DNA of 64,000 bases from Tenacibaculum sp. M341 (lineage in GTDB: Bacteria; Bacteroidota; Bacteroidia; Flavobacteriales; Flavobacteriaceae): the NCBI RefSeq assembly GCF_004337695.1, contig NZ_SJXJ01000013.1, positions 62,001 to 126,000 of the forward strand, in the 5' to 3' direction. The notes below the pieces were generated by a model. It was not told the DNA's origin. It was given only the letters and a program-made list of their open reading frames with translations, and ran no database searches. This document shows, piece by piece, positions 52,801 to 60,000 of the stretch (its first letter is position 1; each line of letters starts with the position of its first letter). A program made the position numbers and the translations under genes.

Positions 52801-54728
52801 GATTGAGAAGTGTCTTCAATTTCTAAGTTCGATACAATATCAATCAACATTTCTAAATCGGCGGTAATTTGATTTACTTCTTTTTCTAAAGCTTTCGCAT
52901 CAATTACTTTTTTTATTTCAGGTAATTCCTTTTCCTTTTCAGTTACTCTAGCATGGTAAGGAGCTAATGCTTTATCGTTTAATAAAAATTGTACACAACG
53001 TTTAGAAATTAAGTTGTTTTGTTCTGCAACTTGTGCTTCTAAAGCATCTAAATGTGTTTTTTGAATGTAACGAACATCGTGTAAACTAATAACTTCTCCG
53101 CGTAAAGTACGTAGTTGACTTAATAAAGCAACAAAGTCGTCAATAGATTTAAAAGAAGTACTTTTTATTTTGCTAAAAAGTTCATCTGATTTTTTGTTGA
53201 TTTCCTTTGTTTCCTTTTCTGCTTGTTTTTTTAATTGTACTACTTTCTCAAATTCATCAATGGCTGCATTTGCAGCTTCGTTTATTTGAGAAATAGGTAA
53301 ATTAAGTTGATGTGTATCTTCTTCTGGTAACCAGTAATACGTATCATTTATATCTTTTGCTATTTTAGCAATATCATTGTAAAGTCCGGTATAATTATCT
53401 TCTTTATTTAAAAGATTAATTAACTCATGACACTCAGCCATGGCACGAACGATATCTTTGTTTCCAATTTTGTAAAGTAAGCTATCAGTATGTTGAGAAG
53501 GCATAAAGCTTCCTTTTAAATAAGGAGTTTGCCAAATTTGAACTACATGATGCTTTGTTTGTTCGTTTTCAGTACGGAAATAACATAACTCTCCGTTTTC
53601 TAATAAGGTAAAACCATTACAAATAATTGGTGTTTTTACTTCTTGTTCAATAATGTTGTACGACATTAAAATGTACAAGCCACGAATAGTAGCATAAAAT
53701 ACATATAAGAAGTCTTCACCATTAGGCGAGCTTATTTTTTTTTGAAATTTGACTTCTTTTACGTCACTTTCAAAAATTTTATACTCACCAGTTTGTAAAT
53801 AGTATCCATTCGGAAAAATTAAACCATGATCATCAGGAAGTAAAACAGCAGTGTCTTTAATACTTTCAACACGTTGAACTTCTTGAAGTTTATGGTTGTA
53901 AATAAAATATCTTGGCGATTCTTGAAAAGGTTTTATTTCTAGAGTGATTAAGTTTCCTAAATCACCAAAACGAAACTGTCCATCATCTAAAGTTTGATCT
54001 ACATGCTCAACAGGTTCATCTAAAATACCTTTTCCTTCATCGGTATTGTCTTCAATTTTTATGGTTAAATCACCTCCAATAGTTTCTACAAAAATTTTGT
54101 CAAGAATAGAAACATGCGAGTGTGTACCATAACGGTGCATATCACGAGTTACTTCTTGCCACTTAAATTCGTGTTGTGTAGGGAATTTATATTCATGTTC
54201 ACTACGGTTATCAATATACTTTAAAGTATTATCGTTAATTAACCATTTAAAGGTTTTTATGTCTGTAGGAGTTTCACTTAACTGAAAAACCATGTGTAAG
54301 TAATTATCGATAATCGCAAATTTTGAAAAAATGGTATTTCGATAATATTTGTACAAGTTGGTAAAGTCGTCTAAGAAAGTAGCATCATTTAATAAATCTA
54401 AAGACTGAACTTGAAAGTGATTGTCTTTAAATTGGTAGATGCTAAACACATCAGATAATTTAATATCGGTACGTAAACCAAAGTGTACATTGTATCCAAA
54501 AATAGAAGTATTTCCTAAAGAAACAATATCTCTAGCAATACAATTGTTTTCGGTATTAATTCTATCATTCGCAATTAATTTGGTCTCTATACTTCCAAAA
54601 ACATGTTTTCTGGCATCATTTAATTTATGTAATCGTTCTTGTAGCTCTTGCTTTTGTTTTTGCAATCTACCTTGAATAATTTCATAAGTTCCTCCGTCTA
54701 ATTGTTGATTGTTTTGGTTTTCTTCCAT
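49878..54728 (-). CDS. Giant DUF3686/coiled-coil/AAA+ ATPase
   Basis: 1616 residues from the ATG giving MEENQNNQQLDGG (a TTG two codons earlier is not needed). Order: N-terminal DUF3686-type region to about 430 (beta-rich, FGYNVHFGLRTDIKLSDVF, RDMHRYGTHSHVSILDKIFVET), a long coiled coil (about 440-870), a helical middle (870-1200), and a MoxR/dynein-like AAA+ domain: Walker A PPGYGKTTLMEYL near 1260, Walker B LYLDDIQHC near 1328, sensor 1 CVIMAGNPYTESGD near 1375. Often annotated DNA repair ATPase, but its neighbours here are membrane proteins. It probably remodels a protein complex, maybe PspA or flotillin assemblies; this is inference. Confidence 0.85.
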   Translation of the reverse strand: MEENQNNQQLDGGTYEIIQGRLQKQKQELQERLHKLNDARKHVFGSIETKLIANDRINTENNCIARDIVSLGNTSIFGYNVHFGLRTDIKLSDVFSIYQFKDNHFQVQSLDLLNDATFLDDFTNLYKYYRNTIFSKFAIIDNYLHMVFQLSETPTDIKTFKWLINDNTLKYIDNRSEHEYKFPTQHEFKWQEVTRDMHRYGTHSHVSILDKIFVETIGGDLTIKIEDNTDEGKGILDEPVEHVDQTLDDGQFRFGDLGNLITLEIKPFQESPRYFIYNHKLQEVQRVESIKDTAVLLPDDHGLIFPNGYYLQTGEYKIFESDVKEVKFQKKISSPNGEDFLYVFYATIRGLYILMSYNIIEQEVKTPIICNGFTLLENGELCYFRTENEQTKHHVVQIWQTPYLKGSFMPSQHTDSLLYKIGNKDIVRAMAECHELINLLNKEDNYTGLYNDIAKIAKDINDTYYWLPEEDTHQLNLPISQINEAANAAIDEFEKVVQLKKQAEKETKEINKKSDELFSKIKSTSFKSIDDFVALLSQLRTLRGEVISLHDVRYIQKTHLDALEAQVAEQNNLISKRCVQFLLNDKALAPYHARVTEKEKELPEIKKVIDAKALEKEVNQITADLEMLIDIVSNLEIEDTSQSTKIIDNISLIFATLNQQKAGIKNKIKSLGSTEAKADFIAQLKLIDQSIINYIDMATTPEKCDEFLTKTSIQLEELEGKFADFEEFIGQIIEKREEIHSAFDTRKNNLIEKRNKKAVALQTASERILKGAAKKAQSFNTIEDINGYFAADLMINKVRDIISQLKELDDAGKAEAIETQLKVAKEDALRKLKDKQDLYEDGENVIKLGKHKFGVNKQVLDLTIVFKDEQLYYHLTGTDFYEVIENDILLQSKKYWNQELVSENEIVYRSSYLAYKIFKSYSEKDLINKSEKELLALVQKESSNLYSEGYIKGVHDVDASTILHTLVHKHHELGLLTYSPTTRAYAQYFWNSLTKEVQESFNTNIKASAEVLNVFPDSNSFDFVTENISKSVQGFESLLFSENETTEIANYIFEELQLNNTFQISTDAFSLKEEFVKALKKQSALRKFKASIEKVTNYTDKIHLTKQWVSSFLATKEAVYKNYEDEIVCTLLFEHESNSEIKAVHPIETIKNIKGTHSSITDGNLEFNYHEFINELEQFITIEVPNFNQYKETKQAVTEQLKENLKLEEFKPRVLSSFVRNKLIDQVYFPLIGDNLAKQLGTVGDNKRTDRMGMLLLISPPGYGKTTLMEYLSNRLGLVFMKINGPAIGHEVTSVDPMAANNSASREELKKLNLAFEMGDNVMLYLDDIQHCNPEFLQKFISLSDGTRKIEGVYNGKPKTYDLRGKKFCVIMAGNPYTESGDRFQIPDMLANRADIYNLGDIIGDTAHLFKLSLIENALTSNPVLHQLSSKYFEDVYTLIDKVENNTADVNLKGNHTKQEIQDYTAVLEKVITVRDTILKVNQAYIQSAAMEDDYRTEPSFKLQGSYRDMNKLVAKVVPIMNDDELNRLLLSHYESESQTLTSAAEGNLLKYKELINNLSDEEVDRWNMIKNTFVKNNKLKGFGDKNEMAQILSQMMAFSENLEGIKNALQKGLEK

Positions 54729-54744
54729 GTTCAATTTTCTGTTG

Positions 54745-55185
54745 TTAGCTAAATGAATAAGTTGATTTTTTATTGCTTGAAAAGTTTTTTAACCATTTAA
54801 AAATAATTTTGATTAAATCTATTTTTCTATTAGAGAAAGTTTCAAAAGAATTTTCAATTGTATATAACGGTTGTTTAAGTTTTTCGTTTATTCTACTTTT
54901 TTCATAATCGTTAATAATTTGAGTGTAAGGTTCCCCTTTATTTCCAACGATACACAAAATGTCATTATAACGAACTTCTGTTTTATCGTTTTTTGATAAA
55001 ATATAACCGTCGTAAAAAGATTCAAGCTCTAAGGTTGCTCTTTCTGTTTCAAGTTCACAAATAGCGTCTCCATTTTTAACAGCATCGTTGACTTTCTTAA
55101 GCCAAGTAATTTTGATTATTGGAACAGGTTTATCAGGTGAACCTAATTCAGTAGAGAAATCTGGAATTGTAATAAAATTAGCCAT
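54745..55185 (-). CDS. Free-standing lipoyl/biotinyl-like domain protein without the modified lysine
   Basis: Start chosen at the ATG giving MANFITIPDFSTELG, as in lipoyl domains; an ATG ten codons earlier is possible. Residues 20-82 fit the lipoyl/biotinyl fold: IIKITWLKKVNDAVKNGDAI, CELETERATLELESFYDGYI, VRYNDILCIVG. The hairpin that normally reads ETDKA, with the Lys that carries lipoate or biotin, reads ETERA here (Arg49), so it cannot be modified in the usual way. The C-terminal 60 residues are basic and helical (IDLIKIIFKWLKNF) and may touch the membrane. It ends 16 bases before the AAA+ gene. Confidence 0.75.
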   Translation of the reverse strand: MANFITIPDFSTELGSPDKPVPIIKITWLKKVNDAVKNGDAICELETERATLELESFYDGYILSKNDKTEVRYNDILCIVGNKGEPYTQIINDYEKSRINEKLKQPLYTIENSFETFSNRKIDLIKIIFKWLKNFSSNKKSTYSFS

Positions 55186-55276
55186 TTTATAGTCTATATG
55201 GAGTTGTGAATCCATTAGAGTAGATAAAAAAAGTTTTAGCCTTTGTACTCATAATGAAATTTTTGTTGAGTAAAAG

Positions 55277-55306
55277 AAGAGTCTAGACTCTTGTATCTAG
55301 ACTCTT
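55277..55306. terminator. Hairpin between flotillin and lipoyl-like genes
   Basis: AAGAGTCTAGA (55277-55287) pairs with TCTAGACTCTT (55296-55306) around an 8-base loop, a few bases beyond the flotillin stop. It suggests partial or full termination, splitting the cluster into two transcripts. Confidence 0.7.
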
Positions 55307-55318
55307 ATTATCTCTATA

Positions 55319-57388
55319 TTAAGATAACTTCTTATCAGACAATCCTAAACCTTTAGCAAGATTTGAAAGATTACCAAATAAAGTTTGCTCATCATTACTA
55401 GTAGCTTTTTGTTTTAAGTCTACTAATAAATTTGCAATTGTTAAGTTTTTAATATCTTCAGAAGAAATACCATACTTAGCAGCAAACTCTTTTATTTTAC
55501 CTAATAAGTTTCCTTTAACATCATCACTACCTAAGATAGCGTCTTTAACATCTTGAATGTTATCACTGTGTTGAACTAACCTGTCAATACCTTTAGCTTT
55601 GGTAATTTGCCCCATAATTTGTTCAAAGAACATAGTTTCACCACCTACAATATCAATATTAGCAGCTCTCAATGCATCTCCAATTACTTGTGCTTGTGCA
55701 TCAGCAATATCTTTTTGAACATTGATATGAGCTAAATCAACTTGTAATTCTTTCTCTAAACGTAGTTTAAACTCTTCATGCTCTTTACCAACACCATCTA
55801 ATTTCTTCATTGCTTCCGCTTTTTCTTCAATACCAGCAGCATCAGCAATTGCTTTTTCTTTAATAATTAAAGCTTCTGCTAAACCTTCTTCTTTAATGGC
55901 TTCCGCTTTTGCTAAAATACCAGCAGCTTCCGCTTTAGCTTTTTTCTCAATAATATTAGCTTCTACTAATCCTTGACGTTCATTAGCATCTGCTTTTGCA
56001 TGCATTACTTGAGCTTCAGACATACCAATAGTTGCTTCTTCTTTAGCAGTAGCTTCCGCTAATGTTTTACGAGCTTCCGCTTCTTTTTCACTTGCTTCTT
56101 TTTGAGCTTGAGCCTCAATGTTAATTTCTTCTGCTTTTTGTTTAGCAGCTTCCTTTTGAGCTTCCGCAGATTTTATTGTTTTAATTAAAGCTTCTTCAGC
56201 ATCAGCTTCTGCAATAGTTATTTTAACTTGCTTTTCACGGTCAGCAGTTTTAAAAGCTTCAATATCTTTCATGTTTTCTTGCTCTTCAACCACACCTTTT
56301 TCTAACATTACTCTATCTCGAATAACATCTTGAATGTTTTTCTTTTCTACTTCTACTACTTTCTCTTTTTCTATTTGAGCAAGTGTTACAATTCTTTCAC
56401 GTTCTGTAGCTTCTAACAAACGATCTTTTTCAACTCTTTCAGTTTCTACAGCATCCGTTCTTTGTTTGTTTTTAGCCGCAACAATTACTTGACGTTGTTT
56501 GTTTTCTTCAGCTACTTGTACTTTTTCTTCTGTAGCAATACGAGCTGTTTCAGATTTTAAACGCTCTTCTTCAGCTACTTTTAAAGTTTCAGCTTCTTCG
56601 CGAGCTTTAATATTGGCAATTTCACGTTTTTGTTGTTCTTCTTTTTCAGCTAATTGCTTATCTAATTCTAAAATAGCTTCACGTGCTTCAACATCTTGTT
56701 TACGTATTACTTTTTCTTCGTCTCTCTTAATTAAATTAGCTTTAACATTTTGAGCAGCAGTTAATTCTGTAATCTTTTTAATTCCTTCAGCATCTAAAAT
56801 ATTATCAGACTTTAAATAAGAAATAGGAGTTTGTTCTAAATAGTCAATAGCACAATCTTCTAAAGTGTATCCATTTAAATCGGTACCAATAATATCAACA
56901 ATCTCATCTCTAAATTCACGTCTTGCTTCATAAAGTTCAGTAAACTGGAATTTTTTACCTACTGTTTTTAATGCTTCAGAAAATTTAGCTTCAAATAACT
57001 CTTCTAAGGTTCTAGGGTCAGAAGCTCTTTCACACCCAATTGTTTGTGCTACTTTTTTAATAAATTCTACTTCGTTGTTAACCCTAACGAAAAAGGCAAC
57101 TTTAATATCTGCACGTAAATTATCTTTACATACCAATCCATCATTTCCCAAACGTTCAATCTGAATTTTCTTTACAGAAATATCCATGATTTCTACCCTG
57201 TGAAAAACAGGTACAACATACATACCTCTATCAGTAGCTACTTTAGTTCCTTTAAAACCAGTACGAACTAAGGCTTCTCCTTGAGGTACTTTTTTGTAGA
57301 ACATTGCAATAATTGCAAAGTATATGATAACAATGAAAAGGATTAGTCCTAAAGACCAACTTAAAATTTGTATGATTAAATCTGTCAT
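55319..57388 (-). CDS. Flotillin-like SPFH/band 7 protein
   Basis: 689 residues. N-terminal membrane helix (IIQILSWSLGLILFIVIIYFAII), an SPFH domain at about 30-215 (VPQGEALVRTGFKGTKVATDRG, MDISVKKIQIERLGNDGLVCKD, LNGYTLEDCAIDYLEQTP), then a long Ala/Glu/Lys helix (230-570) typical of flotillins, and a C-terminal helical part (GGETMFFEQIMGQITKAKG). This is the YuaG/YqiK type. Flotillins build oligomeric scaffolds in ordered membrane areas. It follows the YqiJ/NfeD-like gene by 55 bases, the classical pairing. Confidence 0.9.
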   Translation of the reverse strand: MTDLIIQILSWSLGLILFIVIIYFAIIAMFYKKVPQGEALVRTGFKGTKVATDRGMYVVPVFHRVEIMDISVKKIQIERLGNDGLVCKDNLRADIKVAFFVRVNNEVEFIKKVAQTIGCERASDPRTLEELFEAKFSEALKTVGKKFQFTELYEARREFRDEIVDIIGTDLNGYTLEDCAIDYLEQTPISYLKSDNILDAEGIKKITELTAAQNVKANLIKRDEEKVIRKQDVEAREAILELDKQLAEKEEQQKREIANIKAREEAETLKVAEEERLKSETARIATEEKVQVAEENKQRQVIVAAKNKQRTDAVETERVEKDRLLEATERERIVTLAQIEKEKVVEVEKKNIQDVIRDRVMLEKGVVEEQENMKDIEAFKTADREKQVKITIAEADAEEALIKTIKSAEAQKEAAKQKAEEINIEAQAQKEASEKEAEARKTLAEATAKEEATIGMSEAQVMHAKADANERQGLVEANIIEKKAKAEAAGILAKAEAIKEEGLAEALIIKEKAIADAAGIEEKAEAMKKLDGVGKEHEEFKLRLEKELQVDLAHINVQKDIADAQAQVIGDALRAANIDIVGGETMFFEQIMGQITKAKGIDRLVQHSDNIQDVKDAILGSDDVKGNLLGKIKEFAAKYGISSEDIKNLTIANLLVDLKQKATSNDEQTLFGNLSNLAKGLGLSDKKLS

Positions 57389-57443
57389 AGTAATTAATTA
57401 GTTTTAATGATTTTTGTTTATAATAATTTGTATTTGTTTTCTT

Positions 57444-58196
57444 TTAAAAATTGATGTCTATACTTTGTTCTTTATATTCTTGAACATAGTAAAATGTTTT
57501 GTCTGAGCTTTGTTTTATTACTAAAATAGAAGCCTTGTATTTAATTTCTTTTCCATTTAATGATTTAATATTAATATTTAAAATGTTTCCATCTGCTTTA
57601 ACTTCTGCGCTCCCTAACTTGTTTTCTTTAATATTAGATAAAGATATTCCTTTTCTGCCAATTAGTTCTGTTGGTTTATCACCATCCTGATTTAAGTTTT
57701 TGAAAAAACTTTTAAAAGGAGTTGTAACAATTTTGTTTACAATCAATGATGGAAAGAAGGCTCCAAGCATAATTACAAAACCAAAAGTATTATTAAAACT
57801 ATGTGTTAAAGTAGTACTTAATGTTGTAATTATCCACCATACGAAAATCCAACTTGTGAATGTAAACATAAATGGTAATCCAACGAAGTTAAAGTAAATT
57901 AATAATACTTGCCACCATTTTAAAGGCTTCTTTCTATTGCCAACAATATCTTCTTTATTTACTTCAGTATTAGCAACATCATGAAAATCAATATTACCAC
58001 CTTCAATACCAGTGTCTAGGTCAACATCCGTGTCAATATCAACGTCCATGTCTACGTCTACATCAATGTCAACGTCAACATCTAAATCAAAATCAACACC
58101 AGAAATCATTGTAATAAGCCAGTAAACAACCAGTATTATTACAAGAATTGTAAGAGTAATATTAACTTGAGAAAATACAATGTCGGTCAATGTCAT
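57444..58196 (-). CDS. YqiJ/NfeD-like membrane protein with OB-fold and Asp-repeat tract
   Basis: 250 residues: first helix at 12-32 (ITLTILVIILVVYWLITMI), then from about residue 34 an unusual tract where Asp alternates with Val/Ile/Met for some 24 residues (DVDVDIDVDVDMDVDIDTDV), then three helices between about 93 and 155 (LLIYFNFVGLPFMFTFTSWIF), and a C-terminal OB-like beta domain (GRKGISLSNIKENKLGSAEVKADGNILNI) as in YuaF/YqiJ. In B. subtilis and E. coli such proteins work with flotillin. The tract faces out or in depending on the helix count; it may bind calcium. Confidence 0.8.
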   Translation of the reverse strand: MTLTDIVFSQVNITLTILVIILVVYWLITMISGVDFDLDVDVDIDVDVDMDVDIDTDVDLDTGIEGGNIDFHDVANTEVNKEDIVGNRKKPLKWWQVLLIYFNFVGLPFMFTFTSWIFVWWIITTLSTTLTHSFNNTFGFVIMLGAFFPSLIVNKIVTTPFKSFFKNLNQDGDKPTELIGRKGISLSNIKENKLGSAEVKADGNILNINIKSLNGKEIKYKASILVIKQSSDKTFYYVQEYKEQSIDINF

Positions 58197-58222
58197 AGTC
58201 AGTTTTTGTTTTTAGTTGATTG

Positions 58223-58284
58223 TATGAATTACGAATTAAACGATTTAAAAGTTACATCAAAAATACAAACATTCGTAATTCATA
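58223..58284. repeat. Inverted pair of a 14-base element also found at 49841-49854
   Basis: TATGAATTACGAAT (58223-58236) is the exact reverse complement of ATTCGTAATTCATA (58271-58284), with 34 bases between. The same ATTCGTAATTCATA occurs at 49841-49854. The element flanks the AAA/lipoyl/flotillin/YqiJ part of the cluster and may form a hairpin in the mRNA between the secreted-protein gene and the YqiJ-like gene. Confidence 0.7.
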
Positions 58285-58301
58285 GTTGTTATCATTGATT
58301 T

Positions 58302-58667
58302 TTACTTTTCAATATCAAGTAGATCTAATTTTTTAAAAGATTTTTTAAATTTTTTGATCACCTTGTCAAGGTCGCCTGTTTTACATGATAATTTTAAACT
58401 GAAATTATCAATTACAGCTTCAGATTTATTAACTTTTGATTGGTTATTGTATACAAAAGATATTGTGATTTCTTTTTCAGGAGCATTATCTTTAAATGTT
58501 TCTTTTAAATTATCCCAGTCAAATTCTTTTAGTAGCTCAGTATTTTCAGTTTTAAATTCAAAAGTAGTCACTGTTATATTATCAAGACTATCTTTTGTGT
58601 CGTTTTGGGCATACGTTGAAAAACTTATTAAAGAAAATAGTGTAATTAATAATATTTTAATCTTCAT
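58302..58667 (-). CDS. Unknown secreted protein, 121 aa
   Basis: Signal peptide (KIKILLITLFSLISFSTYAQ) followed by about 100 residues with alternating beta and helix (ITVTTFEFKTENTELLKEF, EKEITISFVYNNQSKVNK, a basic end LDKVIKKFKKSFKKLDLLD). I do not recognise a family. It starts 3 bases after the PspA stop, so it is translated from the same message; a periplasmic partner or sensor for the PspA system is plausible. Confidence 0.6.
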   Translation of the reverse strand: MKIKILLITLFSLISFSTYAQNDTKDSLDNITVTTFEFKTENTELLKEFDWDNLKETFKDNAPEKEITISFVYNNQSKVNKSEAVIDNFSLKLSCKTGDLDKVIKKFKKSFKKLDLLDIEK

Positions 58668-58670
58668 GTT

Positions 58671-59375
58671 TTAATCTTTCAGTCCCAATTGTTTTTTAAG
58701 AGCTTCTAAATCATTTTCAGCGGTACTCTTTTTGGAGTCAGTGGCTTCGTTTAATTTGTCGTCAACACTCTTAGATTTTTTTGCTAAATCACCATAAGCT
58801 TCTGCCAATGCTTCTTCTTGTTGTACTTTATCTTTCATTCGCTCAAGCATAGATACCGTGCCAGTGGCGTCTATTTCTGCCATTTGCTTGTTCAAGTTTT
58901 TAGTTGCTTTAGAAACTTTAACTCTAGCTTTCAATGTTTTTAATTCGTTTTCCCATTTATGAATGGTACTTTTTATTTCTTGAACAGTACCTTCTAAAGT
59001 ACTAACAGATTCATCAAAACTTTTAGCTTCTTCTTTAGCTGATGCAATTTGTTGATTTGTCTCTTCTTTTTTAATTAAAGCTTCTTTAGCTAACTCGTCC
59101 GCTTCCTTAATGTCTAATTCACCATTTTTAGCTTTCGTAAGCACTATCATAGCTTTTTGCTCGTAATCATTTGCTTTAGAAGTGTATTCTTCTACATCAT
59201 TTTTAGCTCTAATAGCCAATGCTTTTACTTGTGCTAATGATTCTAGCGATTTTTCTAAATCCATTTTTAAATCACGGATTCCTTGTTCAGTCATTTTAAT
59301 AGGATCTTCCATATTATCTATGGCTGAATTGGCTTCTGCCTGACCTATTTTAAAAAGTCGTTTAAAAATATTCAT
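58671..59375 (-). CDS. PspA/IM30 family membrane-stress protein
   Basis: 234 residues, family-typical. The start is MNIFKRLFKIGQAEANSAIDNMEDPIKM with the usual amphipathic first helix and the DP-x-K motif, followed by continuous coiled-coil helices (LAQVKALAIRAKNDVEEY, SMLERMKDKVQQEEALAEAYGDL). PspA/Vipp1 proteins share the ESCRT-III fold and assemble on stressed membranes to block leakage or bend lipid. It is 5 bases after the Tir/YbjN-like gene stop and 3 bases before the secreted protein gene. Confidence 0.93.
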   Translation of the reverse strand: MNIFKRLFKIGQAEANSAIDNMEDPIKMTEQGIRDLKMDLEKSLESLAQVKALAIRAKNDVEEYTSKANDYEQKAMIVLTKAKNGELDIKEADELAKEALIKKEETNQQIASAKEEAKSFDESVSTLEGTVQEIKSTIHKWENELKTLKARVKVSKATKNLNKQMAEIDATGTVSMLERMKDKVQQEEALAEAYGDLAKKSKSVDDKLNEATDSKKSTAENDLEALKKQLGLKD

Positions 59376-59380
59376 TTTCT

Positions 59381-59776
59381 CTAGTATTTTGAAAATTGTA
59401 TAATCTGATCTGAATATTCGCTAAGTAATAAGCTCAAGGCATTTAAACTAGCTTCTAATTCATTTAAATCCAGATTTTCTAATTGTAAAGTGTCTCTAAA
59501 AATAACACGTTCTCCTTTTTCATCGAGTACAAATGCCCCGTGAATAATATCTCTGTTTTTTTGAAGTAATGCTTTAAACATAGCTTCGTTGGGCTGATTA
59601 ACCTTAAAAATGAATTGCTCCATTATTAAAATAGGGTACGCAACACCAATAATTAAGTTTTTAATTCCAAAGTTTTCTTTTTCAACAACAAAAATCCCAT
59701 CAGTTTCGATTTCTTTACAAATTGTAAAGTTTAGTTCTAATAAAAAGTTTTTAGTTTTATTAAAATGAACATTCAT
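59381..59776 (-). CDS. Tir-chaperone/YbjN-like protein
   Basis: 131 residues from the ATG giving MNVHFNKTKNFLLEL (a TTG two codons upstream is not needed). The sequence IKNLIIGVAYPILIMEQFIFKV, LLQKNRDIIHGAFVLDEKGERVIFRDTLQLENLDLNELEASL-like blocks fit the CesT/YbjN chaperone fold seen next to pspA in other bacteria. It probably binds PspA or another member of the cluster. It is the first gene of the leftward operon, with a TAACTTTG box (complement of 59857-59864) as candidate -7 element and no ideal -33. Confidence 0.75.
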   Translation of the reverse strand: MNVHFNKTKNFLLELNFTICKEIETDGIFVVEKENFGIKNLIIGVAYPILIMEQFIFKVNQPNEAMFKALLQKNRDIIHGAFVLDEKGERVIFRDTLQLENLDLNELEASLNALSLLLSEYSDQIIQFSKY

Positions 59777-60000
59777 TAGCAATTAGTTTATCGTGTTAGT
59801 TAATAATTGTCTCGTTTTTAAGTGAATAATCTGTTGATTACGGTCACTACAAGATGCAAAGTTAATAGAATCATAACAAAAAATAATTAATAGTTAGTCG
59901 CGTTTTTCTAGAAAAATTAGCAAATTTCATTTTTATTAGCTAATATTGTTAGTGTAAAGGTATGAAAAAAAACCGATATTGCAAATAAAATTAGCAAAAT
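59777..60000. promoter_or_regulatory. Divergent control region with palindromes and direct repeats
   Basis: Between the PspA operon and the XRE gene lie a 14-bp palindrome TTTTTCTAGAAAAA (59903-59916), a 12-bp palindrome TATTAGCTAATA (59934-59945) and a 12-bp direct repeat AAAATTAGCAAA at 59913-59924 and 59987-59998, the second copy touching the XRE start codon. The shared TTAGC core makes these good candidates for XRE operators, giving autorepression and control of the operon. Confidence 0.55.

Noticed and set aside
55319-57388. Long frames on the plus strand opposite flotillin and the AAA+ gene
   Set aside because: They are low-complexity Ser/Phe-rich mirrors of the Ala/Glu/Lys-rich helices and have no domain logic.
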